64,000 nucleotides of DNA from Acanthopleura granulata (Eukaryota; Mollusca; Polyplacophora; Chitonida; Chitonidae): assembly GCA_016165875.1 (NCBI GenBank), contig JABBOT010000005.1:21288520-21352519 (forward strand), written 5' to 3'. Below the pieces are notes generated by a model. It saw only the letters and a list, made by a program, of their open reading frames with translations. It did no database searches and was not told the origin of the DNA. This document shows positions 35,691 to 49,300 of the stretch, in pieces. Numbering within the stretch: position 1 is the stretch's first letter; every line of letters starts with the position of its first letter. A program made the translations under genes and the position numbers.

Positions 35691-38600
35691 TATCATACAG
35701 TGATCAGATAATTTGCACCAGTGTATCCTGGACCATTGCAGTGTATAATCCACACTTGTCTGTGGGTCAATCATATATCCCGAGAGTGTATGCTGGCCAC
35801 GGCCATGCAATTGCCCAGACAAGTACACCAACTGCCCTTAATGCCCCATCATCAATAATACAGTGTTCAACTATTGACAAAGCCTGGGGGATCTGGTGAC
35901 CCAGCAGGAATTCAGCTGTCATTGGAGTGATAAGTTTATGTTCACCACTGAAGGGTAGGCATGAAAAGTCCCACTGTCCTTATACATGTCCTCAGTAGGC
36001 CTTTGGCCTTGCACGTTACACACCCTGCCTTACCTTCATAACTACTAAAAAGTAGTACACCTGTGCAACATTTAGCACGTATGTAAATTAAACTATTATA
36101 GAGATGAATTAAACTGTTATAAAGTGTACTCATTTAAAATGACACATTATGATTTATCAATTGAGCACATAATATATATGTATACACAACAATATCAGTA
36201 ACTTAATAGTTGTGCTGCCTGTATAAAAAATAGTAGTTATATACTATGAAAACTTGTACGCATAAGTAAACATGTACGCATAAGTAAATTTTAGACACTT
36301 AAATTTAACACGATGAAGCAGTTTTGATTTTACTTGTCCAGGTATTGAAGACATAACATAAAATCCAATAATGCCAAGGTTCATATGGTGTCCATGGAAT
36401 AATGAATCCAGAGGACTGCTATGTGGAGTGCTTGTTCATTTTTAGGAGGTTTACGGTAAACTGGTACATTTCACAGGAGAACAATGAGTGAGAAACTTGA
36501 TACGACATGGGTAAGTGCAATTACATTCTTTTCTCCTGAAATAAGTGGAGATAAGAGGAATAGCTATTCTTTACTGATGGAGTCTTATATATACGTCTAG
36601 CTCTACCACAGGTAGTGTAATATCAGGCTCGGCAGCAGAAAAGATCGCAGTCAGTAATTTGCACGTCATTTATCACAGCTGAAAGACAGACTATGGTGAA
36701 CAACATGTGAAGTGCTTATACTTAAGGTGTATGTACACGAAGGTATATAAAGAGAATCATCCATCCAGAAACCAGAGCAGTACCTGTACTGTGACTGCAT
36801 ACATAATGTTAAACAAAACAATCTCAGGTGTTGTGACTGTTTAACCTGTCTGACCCTGACCATCACCCGGCCAGCACCGCGGAGGCGCCCTCGGGCTTAC
36901 AGCTAGTGGGTGCATCCTTCATTGCGTCAGACTTGACGCCTTTGTCAATTGCGGTTATATATATATACATGTGAGTATAGGAAGATAAGGTTAGGCTCAT
37001 TAGTGACACAGGTTCTGGAAAGTAATCAGTCATCGCAGTAATCATTTGTATTATATAAGCTGAGGACGTGTGAATTATGAAACGTCACATAACTGAATGC
37101 TATATTATTATGTGATTAAAAAACACCCATAAGATTTTATGGTACATATATATGTATTATTCCTTTTGCTCTGATAAAGCGTATAACATTGCCATAGTGG
37201 TATTTGTTGTATAATACAATACTTCATGTCAGAAGTCATGAAAATGTTCTGAGGTACCAAACAAGGTTAAGTGAAATCTGGTTTTACACAAAAACACCAA
37301 GATGAAGGTGTTAACAGCCTTTTCTTCTTTACTTTCCACAAACGAAGTACTGGGAATGACACCATGTGGTATCACTGTATGACACAGGAAAGTAAAAGTT
37401 TACCATACAGTTATTGACACATCTTAACCTTGACCTCAAACTGGAACGCTATGAAACAAAGTTTCACTTTCGATGGTGTTTGAGTGTGAATTACTCTTAA
37501 GACTGTAACCACAAAAGTGATATCTATACCATACGTGAAATTATCACTGAAGGAAATCTTGATATTTCACCTTTATGTAAATGATATAAACGATGAAAGC
37601 AAAAACTACCACATAAACATTCAAAAAAGTCGACAAGACAGAACATTATTCACGGAGGTAAACATATCAGCCGGTAAGTTGAGCGACTTACCTGTTGTAT
37701 GAATGGTAATCTCTATTTACTATGTATATTTGCACATGGCCTGCAATCGACAGCAGGGTAAACTATGATTTTCATCATTAGAACATACCTTGGGTGATAT
37801 CTGTGGAGTCAATTTTTTTTAACACAGGTGAGAATTTGAGTGAAACGTGCTGTTAAGGAATTAATTTTTTCTTTTCTTTTTCAGTGGCTGTAATTATTTG
37901 AGATGTAAAGCTGCTAGAAACACAAACTGGGCGTATGCCATATTTTTATGGCTGTCTGACATAAGTACAGTACAGTGATGCATGACAGCTAGTGAACAAC
38001 AGGTCACAGTGGGTTTGGGAAAGGTTATTAAGCAAATTCACCTGTTTCATCTGTCTGTCTAGTACACAAGATAATATGCACAACACAATATACTCCTCTG
38101 TCGTGCTTTATCACAGAAACATCTTTAATTTACAACTACAAAAACAACTCTATTCTCAAGCAGAAGTGTCGTTATATGAACTTTTTTCTTAAAATTGCTG
38201 CTGTTTACTTAGAATTTCCTTTGCAAAAGACACAATTAAATAATTTGGTGACCGTCATAAAGGTGGCCCAACAACCTCAAAAACATTTCATTGTAAAAAG
38301 CACTCAACTCTATAATGGAAAGCAATGACACTCAGAAATGTGTGTTTATTACATCCATGCAAGTAATATAGCTTAATAACTATATTCTACATATCCACAC
38401 ATGTATGTCAAAATGGAGAAAAAAAAATAATAAGAACATAATTACAAGGGCTCTTTTTCCAGCCTTGTGGAGGTACACTTTTGAAACTTGTGTCTCACAA
38501 TTTCAACTGTGCATATACTTTATAAAAGAAGCCCATGAGCTACATGTATATAAATTGGAGGAGTCAGTTAGTAAAGGGTGATTACTGGCTGATATAGCCA

Positions 38601-38857
38601 AAGCCCTGTTCTTGCTACAGCATATATCAGCCCCTGTCACACAATAGTCTGGAGTTCTCACTCAGGATCAGCTGCAGCCTTAAGTCAGGAGGCTTCTCAG
38701 GGATCAGGTAAAATGGTTCTGGTTTCCTCCAGCCCTTTATTCGATTGCTGTTTGATATGACGTGAAATTCTGTGTTCAGTTAAACACAAAAATCAAATAG
38801 GTGTGAAATAGAATCGAGAACTTCCATTTTAACCACATGCTCCAAAAAATAAAAATC
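35691..38857. other. Gene-free stretch
   Basis: No gene, RNA or repeat recognised. Open frames are 66 codons or shorter. Confidence 0.4.
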
Positions 38858-38869
38858 TCAATAATACTC

Positions 38870-39089
38870 GACCTGAAGCCTCCCACCAATGTGGTCGCTG
38901 TGAGTTCAAGACCAGCTCATGCTGGCTTCCTCTTCGGCCAAACGTGGGAAGATCTGCCAGCAACCTGCAGATGGTTGTGGGTTTCACCCCAGCTCTGCCC
39001 GGTTTCCATCCACCATAATGCTGGCCGCCGTCGTATAAGTGAAATATTCTTGAGTACGGCGTAAAACACCAATCAAATAAATAAATAAA
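38870..39089 (+). mobile_element. SINE, family A, with perfect 12-bp duplication
   Basis: Starts just upstream of the B box (GTGAGTTCAAGACC), runs through the centre and CGTCGTATAAGTGAAATATT to an AAAT tail. The duplication TCAATAATACTC is perfect at 38858-38869 and 39090-39101. The A-box part is missing, so the copy is 5'-truncated. Confidence 0.92.
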
Positions 39090-39101
39090 TCAATAATACT
39101 C

Positions 39102-40370
39102 AATCTTCATCCAAAATGGATTTCAAAGATGCCATTTGCTTATCATTAATTTGGTTGCAATAGTGTCTTCGTGTTGATGCAAAATGTAATTATGCAGCTA
39201 TTTTAAGACATTCTATAACCATTTTTAACACCAATTTAATGCAATCATCATGGCACAAGTCTAATTACACTCCAAAGGAAATCAGAGCCTGGCATCTGGA
39301 TTTCTTCAACTTACATGTATATGCAACTGTAAAAATAAAAAAATCATCAAAGAAAACTAACGGCACATTTTGTAATATTAATACATAGGTATAATCAGGC
39401 CAATGTAAACATTTATATTTCATTACCCCCCCCTCCCCCCCACCACCTCTGCATGAAGTACAACTGTATACAAATTTGGCCATGCTACAACAATACACTC
39501 CATGGCTACTGTGCAAAGATTCAGCACATAACAGGAAGGAAGTCTGAAAAAAGAAATTGCCGAAATGAAACACGGCGTCAAGACTTCTTGGAAAATTGCC
39601 TTCTTAGATCATCCAGCTTGTTGTTGAAACCTGAAAAGCCTTCAGAAGCTAACTTGCTGCCAAGGAATACAAACGCGCTGCACAGCTTTAGACCTAAGAC
39701 GTAAGAGTGTACACTGCAGAGGCTTGTTTGTTTATGAAAATTGGATGAGGCCTGTTTCAGACGACATATCCTGGGTTATTCAATGACATTCAGAGTTACT
39801 GAGCAAGGCTTCATCAACTGGGGAAGCTAAGCACCATCATCTTGGCTCCATTAGAGAATTCCTCTCCACAAATTGGCCAGTTAGAGCATCAAAGCTCCAG
39901 TGAGCCTGAGCCTGGCTCATATTATGTACCGTCTGCAACATAAACAGCTTTCACTAAGTTCTGACCAGCCAGAAAATTATATACACAGTAAGATGAATGA
40001 AGCCAGTGGACATTTAAGCCAGACTTATGCTCTGTGACCCAATAATGTATGTCATTATGCTGGCTACATCTATTCAATGAGGAAGCCAAAAAACTAAGCT
40101 TGTTACACGTTTCCTATATAAGAGGAAATAAATGGATTGCCCTCTTAGAGTTATAATTCTACTGACCTAATGGGGTTAGATTTCATGTGTTGCTTAATTT
40201 ATTCACAGGAAGCCGGAAGGACCATTATAAGCATGTGAAGTACCGATGTCAGTTTACAGTTAAAACATTGTTTTAACATTATTCATGATCTTTTTCACAT
40301 CTTTTATGCCATCAATCAAATACAACGCACAGTTTTGAAAAGGATACATCTTTCTGTCACACAGTATCTT
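39102..40370. other. Gene-free stretch
   Basis: A C tract with interruptions is at about 39426-39444. No exon found. A worn SINE-like tail may lie at about 40374-40420. Confidence 0.4.
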
Positions 40371-40539
40371 CTACTTATTTATTTATTTCTTTATTTAACT
40401 GTTGTTTTATACTGTCAGTGATTTGGCATTGGTGGGTCATATTACTTTCAAGAGTTTCAAGATTTAGCAATATATTGTCTGTACTATGGTGACCATGAGG
40501 TCAGAGCATCAACCTCTTAAAATGGAGACTAGGCACAAC

Positions 40540-40652
40540 GTAGGGACCAGGTTAGTTCAAGCTGGAGACCAGGCCAAACCCTACACCAGGTTCAAGCCAG
40601 AGGCCAGCTGGTTCAAGCTGGAAATCTGGTTCAAGCCAGAGACCAGGTGTCA
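40540..40652. repeat. Short degenerate tandem repeat, about 20-bp unit
   Basis: Four to five variants of GGTTCAAGCCAGAGACCAGG. It is mostly open in one frame, which explains a 74-codon frame at 40486-40710 that I do not call a gene. Confidence 0.6.
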
Positions 40653-41017
40653 GAAAAGCCTGAGTTGGAGGGGGATCACATCTGGTGTCTTAACCAGGGC
40701 AATACAGTGAGGCAGCTCTCTATATATGTTATCACTGATATGTACTATTTGCTGTTTGGAAACCTCATGGTGACATGATGGAAGAAATGTTTCTGAAGGC
40801 AGGGTCAACCCTATTAAAATCAAGCAACAGTATACAATTTGAAAATTAAATGCTACATCTTTTACATCACACTTTACATCACACTCTATCTTCCAGGTAG
40901 AATTACATTATCATTTATGCCACATGTACAATAGTCAAGCATCATTCAGGTGTTAGACCATAAAAAAATGTCACACTAGCTCTCACAGAGTATGACTATC
41001 AATCAATTAACCAATAC

Positions 41018-41290
41018 GATTTATTTAATTATATGGTTGTTCTTTACCACCATTACAAGCCAGCAAATAGGTGCCTGACATTTTTGGAAACACCCCTTTG
41101 GTGAAAGTGGTATGGCCCAAGAGACCTTGGCCCAAACACATCAGGCACCTATTTGCAGGCTTGCCATACTCAAGAAAATTTCACTTACACATCACTAGTC
41201 AGTCTTATGAGTGACGGAAATCAGATTGCCCATGGAAAACCACCTAACTTTGGCCAATTACTGACCAACTATGCACAGGTATGCACATCA
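41018..41290 (-). mobile_element. Old SINE (family A'), split by a foldback insertion
   Basis: The tail part (TTATTTAATTATATGGTTGT, TTTACC) at 41020-41047 and the rest (CCATACTCAAGAAAATTTCA from about 41164, then AAACCACCTAACTTTGGCCA) are adjacent in other copies. Here they are separated by about 110 bases of unrelated palindromic sequence. Confidence 0.65.
41056..41163. mobile_element. 108-bp foldback/MITE inserted in the SINE
   Basis: Terminal inverted repeats CAAGCCAGCAAATAGGTGCC / CAAGCCTGCAAATAGGTGCC extend to 23 bp with one mismatch. The flanks CCATTA (41050-41055) and CCATA (41164-41168) look like a worn target duplication. The interior is short and non-coding. The superfamily is not assigned. 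Confidence 0.65.
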
Positions 41291-41765
41291 TATTCATGGA
41301 AGACAAGTGCTCTTTAACCAACCACAGACCCCAGCAAATCAGCACACAAGCCTTATCTACTGCTTTTCAGTGGGCAATCTACAAATTCGACGTCAAAGGC
41401 CAGTTTTGAACCAGCAGCTGATATCTCCCAGCAATTAAAAGGCAACCAACAGACCATGGCCCTCGCCTCAGGTAACTTTAACAATTGTGTACGTACATGC
41501 ATATAAAGATTTCACACAATGCGCAACCTGTACCATATCAAAGTGGCAGTTCTCAAGTAAACACATAAAGCAAAGGTAGCTTATCTTTCTACACAGTTGT
41601 CCATGTGCCCTATATGTACAAGTTAATAGATGTATACACAAGGGAAACAACCTCTTCTCTTTCACAAGTATCCAACTGTTAACACGGCGTTTCTCAAGCT
41701 GCTGAACTTACACATGGGGGACAGATTCCAAAGAGCCATGTGTGAATTCAGTCAGAATTTGAGAC

Positions 41766-42650
41766 TTCATCACAAAGCACCATTCCTCATAACAGTCAGG
41801 GGAACACCACCAATGATTTTATCACGAAGCACCATTCCTCATAACAGTCAGGACAACACCACCAAGGATTTTATCACAAAGCACCATTCCTCATAACAGT
41901 CAGGACAATAACACCAAGGATTATATCACAAAGCACCATTCCTCATGACAGTCAGGACAACACCACCAAGGATTTTATCACAAAGCACCATTCATCATAA
42001 CAGTCAGGACAACACCACCAAGGATTTTATCACAAAGCACCATTCCCCATGACAGTCAGGACAATAACACCAAGGATTTTATCACAAAGCACCATTCCTC
42101 ATAACAGTCAGGACAATAACACCAAGGATTATATCACAAAGCACCATTCCTCATGACAGTCAGGACAATAACACCAAGGATTATATCATAAAGCACCATT
42201 CCCCATGACAGTCAGGACAATAACACCAAAGATTTTATCACAAAGCACCATTCCTCATAACAGTCAGGACAATAACACCAAGGATTATATCACAAAGCAC
42301 CATTCCTCATGACAGTCAGGACAATAACACCAAAGATTTTATCACAAAGCACCATTCCTCATGACAGTCAGGACAATAACACCAAGGATTATATCACAAA
42401 GCACCATTCCTCATAACAATAACAATGTCAGGACAATAACACCAATGATTATATCACAAAGCACCATTCCTGATGACAGTCAGGACAGTAACACCAATGA
42501 CCATCATAAAACACCATTTCTCTTGTAGTCAGGACAACACTGCCAATGCTTGTATCATATATTAAAACACCATTCTTCACAGAGTTACGACAATATCACC
42601 AATGATTTTATCATAGATTAACTCATCATTTCTCATCACACTCTGGACAA
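41766..42650. repeat. Minisatellite, 52-bp unit, about 16 copies
   Basis: CACAAAGCACCATTCCTCAT recurs at 41771, 41823, 41875, 41927, 41979 and 42031, exactly 52 bases apart, followed by ACAGTCAGGACAATAACACC. Units after about 42420 diverge, as usual at array edges. Confidence 0.95.
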
Positions 42651-45600
42651 AAGAGAAAGGAACACCTAAAGATTTTTTTTTCTCAGGTGCTCTTTTTTGG
42701 ATCAACCAGTTAAAGGAGTCTGACAACCAACAACTGTGCCAGTCAATCTTATCTGTTTCAACAGAAAGATTATTGGCCCTCAACACATCTGCAATATTCC
42801 ACACAAGGGAAGGCGACAACAAAATTTACATTCAAAGCGGGAAAAATTGACAGGTTGGCTAACTGCTGTCATGGGATTAACTAAATTACAAAAGGGGAAA
42901 TAGGTTGCTAGAGGTTATCCTGTAACGGTGTTTTGGCTCGCAAAAATACATCGATGGAGGTCGAGTGTTCCGGCTGATATGTAATGATACTGACAAATCC
43001 TGTTAACGTTGCATTACTGTTTCACTCGTGGGAGCTGTTTAAAACAGTTTTTGCTACGAGGCCCTGTAAAATGGAAATGTCATATTACACAAGGGAGACT
43101 ATCCAATACTAGTGGACCTTGTAAGCACATTTTGACACAGCCAGTTAGGGTCTAGAGGGACCCCCGCCATTTCAGCCTGGGATAATTGAGAGGATGCAGA
43201 TCTTCACATAAATGTTCAGAGGCTTCAGTCTTGGACAATGTGCACTGTCTGCAGCAGCATCCAGTTGAAAACAGAGGGTCAAGTGGAGGGGGTCGCACAC
43301 AGCCAGTCATAACAATGATTTTTGTTTACATCTGGTACTGGCAATAGCATGCAGCCAGTGACCAGACAGTTCACACAGTGTAGGACAAGGGGATGCGCTT
43401 CTAAAATCTGGGTCAACATTGTCAAATACTAACTTTTAATTTGGAATAACAATTACCAATATACCATACATGTATGTAGCTTTGTGGTGATTAAGGCACA
43501 AAAATGAAGAAGAAATTAATGGTCCCATAATTTAAGAAGGCTGAGATGCTAACAAGTTTGTAAACGAAAGCTGTGACAAAAGAAAAGATTTATGAACATT
43601 AGGTGTACATGTAGGGCTCTACATAATGTATATCTAAGGTTAGAAATTAGTGGCTTTCAGAAATTTTACAGAAATCACGTATCTGTAAATGGTATGAATT
43701 TGAGTCTGTATTTGTCAGCGGATAATGTGTTATAGGGAAATCTGCATGTGACACAAGCAATGAACTCAGCAGTTATGAACATCTACAGAGAAATAAATCG
43801 TTTCCAAGGCAAAGAAAATGACTAGAAATTAAACATTTAGAATCGTAAATTTGTATTAATGTGAGGTTATACGGAGTGCGAACTCGCAAAAAAAAAGCTT
43901 CACTCCTGGCTTCCACATAAAATTCGATGTCGAAAGGAAATGTCAAAATAGATACTCTAGAGATTGAAATCAAACAACAGGAACTGGCCAAGGTTACTGC
44001 ATTTCTAAAATCTCATCTCCATTTGAAATTGCCTGAGAGGGAAAAGCCTTGGAATCTTTTTAGACATGAATATCAAGCATTAATTCTTATTTAATCAAAA
44101 CACACGGTCGACGTTTCATAGATCTGGGAAATATGATAACCATAAAAAAATTTTTCACAGTACAATACTCTAAAAATAAATTCCCACACACTGATGCATA
44201 TGCATATAAACTAATTGTGATGCACTGCTACTGTTCAGTCACATTGTTCAATCCCACAATCTTTTAGCATTAATGCAAAATAAGTTCTGCTTAACACAAG
44301 AGATTTTTTTTCATAAAATAAATATTTTAAATCTGAAAGTCAAGTCAACCTGAATAATTAACATAATTAAAGCTGCAATTAACCTTTACAAAATCCAAAG
44401 ACATTTGCACAGAAACACAGACCAGTGCACAACATGTGGTGTGCATCCAAAAAAAAAAAAACGCCTAAAAAAAAAAAACACCTAAAAAAAAATGCTAAAC
44501 CATTCTGATATTAAAGTTTAAAGATTTTTCCACACTTTGGTTTGTCTTGGTAATGCATAGATAATGTTGTCTGAAGATTTAGTAGCACAGTCTCCAAAGG
44601 CCAGGAGGCATGCATACAAGCAGAGGTGAACTCAACTGAAGAGCATTACACATTCATTAGGTGGATTGTCTTTCAAAGCCTGTCTTTGCAAAATGAGTCT
44701 TTGGCGTTTCAGTCAAACCACAATTAATTTAAAAATGGCCTCTAACCATTGCAGCTAAAGGCAAATGAGTGTACATTATGTATATGAAGGCAACTGGAAA
44801 CAAAAACTGCAATGCCTTATCTTGGTACACCAAACTTGGTGGATTAAAATCTGTTGTAGAGAACGAACTACTGTAAAACTGAAATTTAAGGTCATGAAAT
44901 TGACAGAATTTCCATTTTGAACATGTGTGACAGCAAACAATAAAGTTACGATTGATAGTTTACAAATCCCTTTAACACAGCTCCAAACTATACACATACA
45001 CGTATGTGTAAACAGGTACATAACAGTGGTGCTCAGATTTACATGTGCTGCTTTACAGGGGGTTTCTTCTTGAATGACAGGATGAGTATATATAACTAGA
45101 TCAGCAAAGTTGCCTGGAAGCACACAGTACACCTCAACAATTATCTTGCAGACTTCCTTAGGTAACCTTACAGACAACCCGGCAACATGTGAATGGAGTT
45201 GAACCCACTCCGCTTGCTTGGAGATGTTACAAGGTTGGCACAAGAGAACACCAAGTAAGTGTTCACCAAGATCGACCTTGGCAGTCTGGGCCGATTGGAG
45301 AAATCACTGGGGCTTGCCGCAGGATAAAATACCCAGCTCATTCAGATCGGCAAATTACAGGAGGGTACGGCGAGATTGGCCAGGGGCAGATAAGGAGGGT
45401 TACAGAGATCTGGCGAGAAAAGTGCTGAAAGATGAACACAAGCAACTGATCATTCATTTTACCCTGGTCAGATACAAGCCAGAAGAAGATGGAATGGTAA
45501 TCAGTGATGCTTAGCAAAGCAATTTAAAGGGGATCAGAGATAAATTGGTTGACTGCATATTTATTAGTGTCCTACCACTGTTTACCCTTGGAGGCCGCCT

Positions 45601-46650
45601 TTTGAAGATAAATTGCAATGATACTATGCTACAAATGCTCAACTTGTGTTGTACTTGTATAGCTGCAGAGCATAAAGAGTATGCCGCCAGAGACTTCGTT
45701 GCCCTTGACTGTGCCGAAAGGAATACCAGGGTACAATCTTGAAAACTTCTGAGTTTCTAACTGGGTCAATAAATTACTAGTGCTTCATGGTAAGAATAGG
45801 CACAGAATTTGAAGTTTGCATTTAAAAAAAATAGCCAAACAAAATCCACACATTCAATTTATACAAGTCAATAAACTTGCACAATAGCACGTTTTTGAAA
45901 GAAGATAAAGCTTTCAACGAAAGCAAGGCATGGGACAGATTTCTTACCAACTTCAGCTTGAGAGGCTTATAATCAAGATATTCCACATAGAGGTCAACAA
46001 CTAGCTTAGCGCAGTGGAATGGCAGTATTTTTTTAAATCCAATACCAGATTTTGTGCTCGTGTGAAGCATGACTGTGGGCCTGATTGTTATGTTAAAAAT
46101 CTACTGTAGTACGTACAATGTCTACAGTGTTAAAATCAGTCAGTTTCTATTGTAATATTGTACTTTTTTAATGTGACCACAACACAATGGGCTGGGTAAG
46201 GAATGCTTTGCGTCATTTAAATGGCGTCAGGGATCTGTATTATGAAGTCATTCCAGATATGCCTACAGGGGTAACATTTGAGATTTTTCACCTAGGTCTG
46301 CAAGTTACATGAATGAAAAAAGAAAAAGAAGCTTCTTTTTCGACAAAACAAAAAAAGGTGAAGAATTTGGGAAGTTTGCAGTTATTTGATAAGACCTGGG
46401 TCTTCTCTGGCTCACTCGACTAAGGCCTTGTTTTGTATGTAGCTTAGCGACCACTGCATGACCAAAGAGGTCGAAGGCTTGTATCAAGCTTTCGCTAAAT
46501 GGTTTGTAACACGATACTGGTGAACCTTGTTTCATACTGAGTCAAATGCAAAGAAAGCACAGTCACGGATTAAAGGGGCATATGCATTTTTCTAATAGCT
46601 ACATGATGAGTTGAGTAAAACTACTGTTCATGCTGAGTTCATGGATCATT
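42651..46650. other. Gene-free stretch
   Basis: An A-rich low-complexity block lies at about 44449-44493. A 155-codon minus-strand open frame (44776-45243) and overlapping frames at 45189-45514 have no recognisable domain, and I do not support them as genes. Confidence 0.4.
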
Positions 46651-46654
46651 AATT

Positions 46655-46792
46655 ATTTGATTATTGCTTAATGCCCTATTCAGGACTTTTTACATAATAC
46701 CAGCCATCAGCTTTATGGGTGGAGAAAACCTGCAGGAAAACCACTGCCATCTGGCAAGTTACTGATAAACCTTCCCACATGTGACATACAGA
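46655..46792 (-). mobile_element. Old SINE (family A')
   Basis: TTTGATTATTGCTTAATGCC, CAGCTTTATGGGTGGAGAAA, then CTGGCAAGTTACTGATAAAC and CCTTCCCACATGTGAC. It lies head-to-head with the next element. Confidence 0.65.
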
Positions 46793-46817
46793 TATCCACA
46801 TAATGCAAATATTAGAC

Positions 46818-47005
46818 ATGAGTTCAAGTCCAGCTCATGCTGGCTTCCTCTCTGGCGATATGTGGGAAGATCGGCCAGCAACCTGTGGATGGTCGTGGGT
46901 TTCTGCCAGGGCTGTGCACGGTTCCCTCCAACCATAATGCTGGCTGCCTTCATATAAGTGAAATATTCTTGAGTACAGCATAAAACACCAATCAAATAAA
47001 TAAAT
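46818..47005 (+). mobile_element. SINE, family A, 5'-truncated, with 12-bp duplication
   Basis: Begins at the B box (GAGTTCAAGTCC), runs to the AAAT tail. The duplication CAAATATTAGAC / CAAATATAAGAC (46806-46817 and 47006-47017) has one mismatch. Confidence 0.9.
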
Positions 47006-47243
47006 CAAATATAAGACTGCACAAACAACCACACAAGCATTATCAACCAATTATTCAGGCAAGCCCAAAGCCCAAAGTCAAAGTGGTGGAATTTACATAT
47101 ACAGTGTCCACAGCTGGAATTGAATCCACACCATGAGGGTCCTAGTAACATAACAAGTACGAAAAACTTATCTATATCACACACACCTGTATAATACACT
47201 ACATAAAAATCGTTACCAGAAATAGTGTGTCTTGATGTAGTGC

Positions 47244-47395
47244 ACACTTTAACCTATCATCAATGAAATTGGACAAAAAATCTAGGAGGAGCAGTGTTCT
47301 GAAAGAAATGTTAACTTATGCTGGATGAACAGACTAACTGACGGACAACTGATCATCAAAACTGACAATCAACACTACAAATTAAGTCTTGTAAA
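47244..47395. repeat. Second copy of the 19.1-kb dispersed repeat
   Basis: ATTGGACAAAAAATCTAGGA, then GATGAACAGACTAACTGACG and AATCAACACTACAAATTAAG match the unit at 19100-19560. Confidence 0.5.
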
Positions 47396-49225
47396 AAGTA
47401 TTAAGAAAGTATATGTCTGGAAACTCAAGTTTTTAGAATGTTATCTACTAAGACAGTAGCATATGGAAAAGGTTATTTGTAAAGCATCTTCTTGAAAATA
47501 GCACAAATATTTAGACACTACTTGGCAAGGCTGGCTATTCTTGGACTGCCTGACAGCACTTGCTGAAATGAAATTATGGCTATTCCACATGATGTTTGTC
47601 AGAAAAACAATTTCTCCCCAGACTTTAGGGATAGTGTAATATCTACACCTCCGCAGTTGTATAAAGATCTTGGCACTAAATTAACTGATAAGCGACTGAG
47701 CACTGGAAGTTGGCACTGTATTTTTTAATATGACATCTGGCCATTTTACTATTTGGTTGCCTACACGTCTTGCTGTGACATGTATGAATCTTGTGTAGCC
47801 GTTGCCTTCTGTCTCTACTTGATGTAAACACTTAAGGGGTCTGGATACACTCTGCCTCAAGATACAATTTCTCCGCCCAACACAATGGCGGTACAGATAA
47901 GAGTCACAAGATGTTCCGAGATGTTCCGAGGGGCTTCAAGACATTCTTCACAGTTTAGAAACTTTCGAAGTTCTCCACAAGAAGAATAAGTAACACAAAG
48001 CCACCCCATTGCAGCGTACTTTGCTTCTATGGCAACTCATCTGCAAGTCAAGATGTTGAAACCCACAGTCAAAACATTTTCAACCCTTTTAAAAGGCAGC
48101 TGCACTTAAAGCGGAGTGATTTCTAGACTACCTGCGATAATTAATAGATGGTCTTCAGCCTGTGGAAGTAAAGGCCGTCAGATAAAATGATCGCCTGCCG
48201 GAGAAGAAAGCCAGTGGCTAGAATGCTAGATTTGCCATGGATCAAGTGTGAAACTTTTCTCGGCAATCACTTTGACAATCCGGAGGAACTCAGGCCACAG
48301 AAATTTGTTGTTTGTCAGGAAATCTATATGAAGCTCATAAAATCTGTCAATCACAATAGAATTAATTAGGCTTGGAGAGCTCTGATCCCTAGCCGCTTTG
48401 TTGTCAACCTTGGGCTGTTTGCTATTCTAAACAGTTCAAGATATAGCCAAATCCTTCAAGGGAATCCACTTTTTGTAGATAAGGTTTTCTCAATGGACAC
48501 AAAAATTCCCCCAAAAATCAATAGTTGGACTTTCTGGCCCTTAAACATGACACTATCAATAGTCTTAAGAGCCAATTCTCAAAGAGAGCTTATTTTGTGT
48601 GCAATCTATGGAAAAGGAAAGATGCTGGTAAAGAATAATAAAAGTGTGTTTATCTAAAACTGATATGACCCAATACTGGAACATGAATACACTGCACCTC
48701 AGGTATTCAACATTACTTACGATATACACAGGATGCAGTAAATGCCCTAAAATTTCGCCAATGACTAAGTTGCACATCTTGTGACAATCCGAGAGCTTTA
48801 TTCATCTTCATATAAGCCTATAAAGTCATATTGTAAAATAAACCATTTTATGGCATTTTTTTCAATCTATAAATGCATTTTCATGGGTTAAATTTTAGGG
48901 CATTATTATATGTTAAAAAAGACAAAATATATTACATTAAAAAATAACATTTTTGTTTCCCATTATGGTGAGGTGTGTGACTTCAAGCTGCTGGCACCTC
49001 AGATTTTGGTTCAATCCTGGGACCAATTTCATAAAAACTTCTTACAAATGTTTTTCTCTGTAAATATAGTCCATCTGTGTTGCAGCTCAATAAGGTGGAG
49101 CCCTTTATAGGGGGAAATATCAACTTTTTTCTGAAAATATAGCCCCAGGACAATGTCTTGCACTGAAAGTGATTGTTTAATTATTACGCCTTATTGACCA
49201 CAAATTTTTGACAGCATTCATCTCC
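47396..49225. other. Gene-free stretch with one dense patch
   Basis: No exon found. About 48085-48420 is less AT-rich and contains CTGTCAATCA at 48344-48353, an exact complement of the PBX-PREP (TALE) decamer, next to AATTAATTAGG (see findings). Confidence 0.4.
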
Positions 49226-49300
49226 CACAAGGGTGCAAGTCCGTATGTCACAGGTAGGAAAGTTTGTTAGAAACTTGCCAAAGGTTAAAGGTTTATCCGT
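49226..49300 (+). mobile_element. Old SINE fragment (family A')
   Basis: CACAGGTAGGAAAGTTTGTT and AACTTGCCAAAGGTTAAAGG match the A' central block in the forward direction. No tail or head is left. Confidence 0.45.

Noticed and set aside
41766..42650. CRISPR-like regular repeat spacing
   Set aside because: Repeats are directly contiguous with no unique spacers, in an animal genome; it is a minisatellite.
44776..45243. 155-codon minus-strand open frame
   Set aside because: No known domain and no supporting context; overlapping unrelated frames exist on the other strand.
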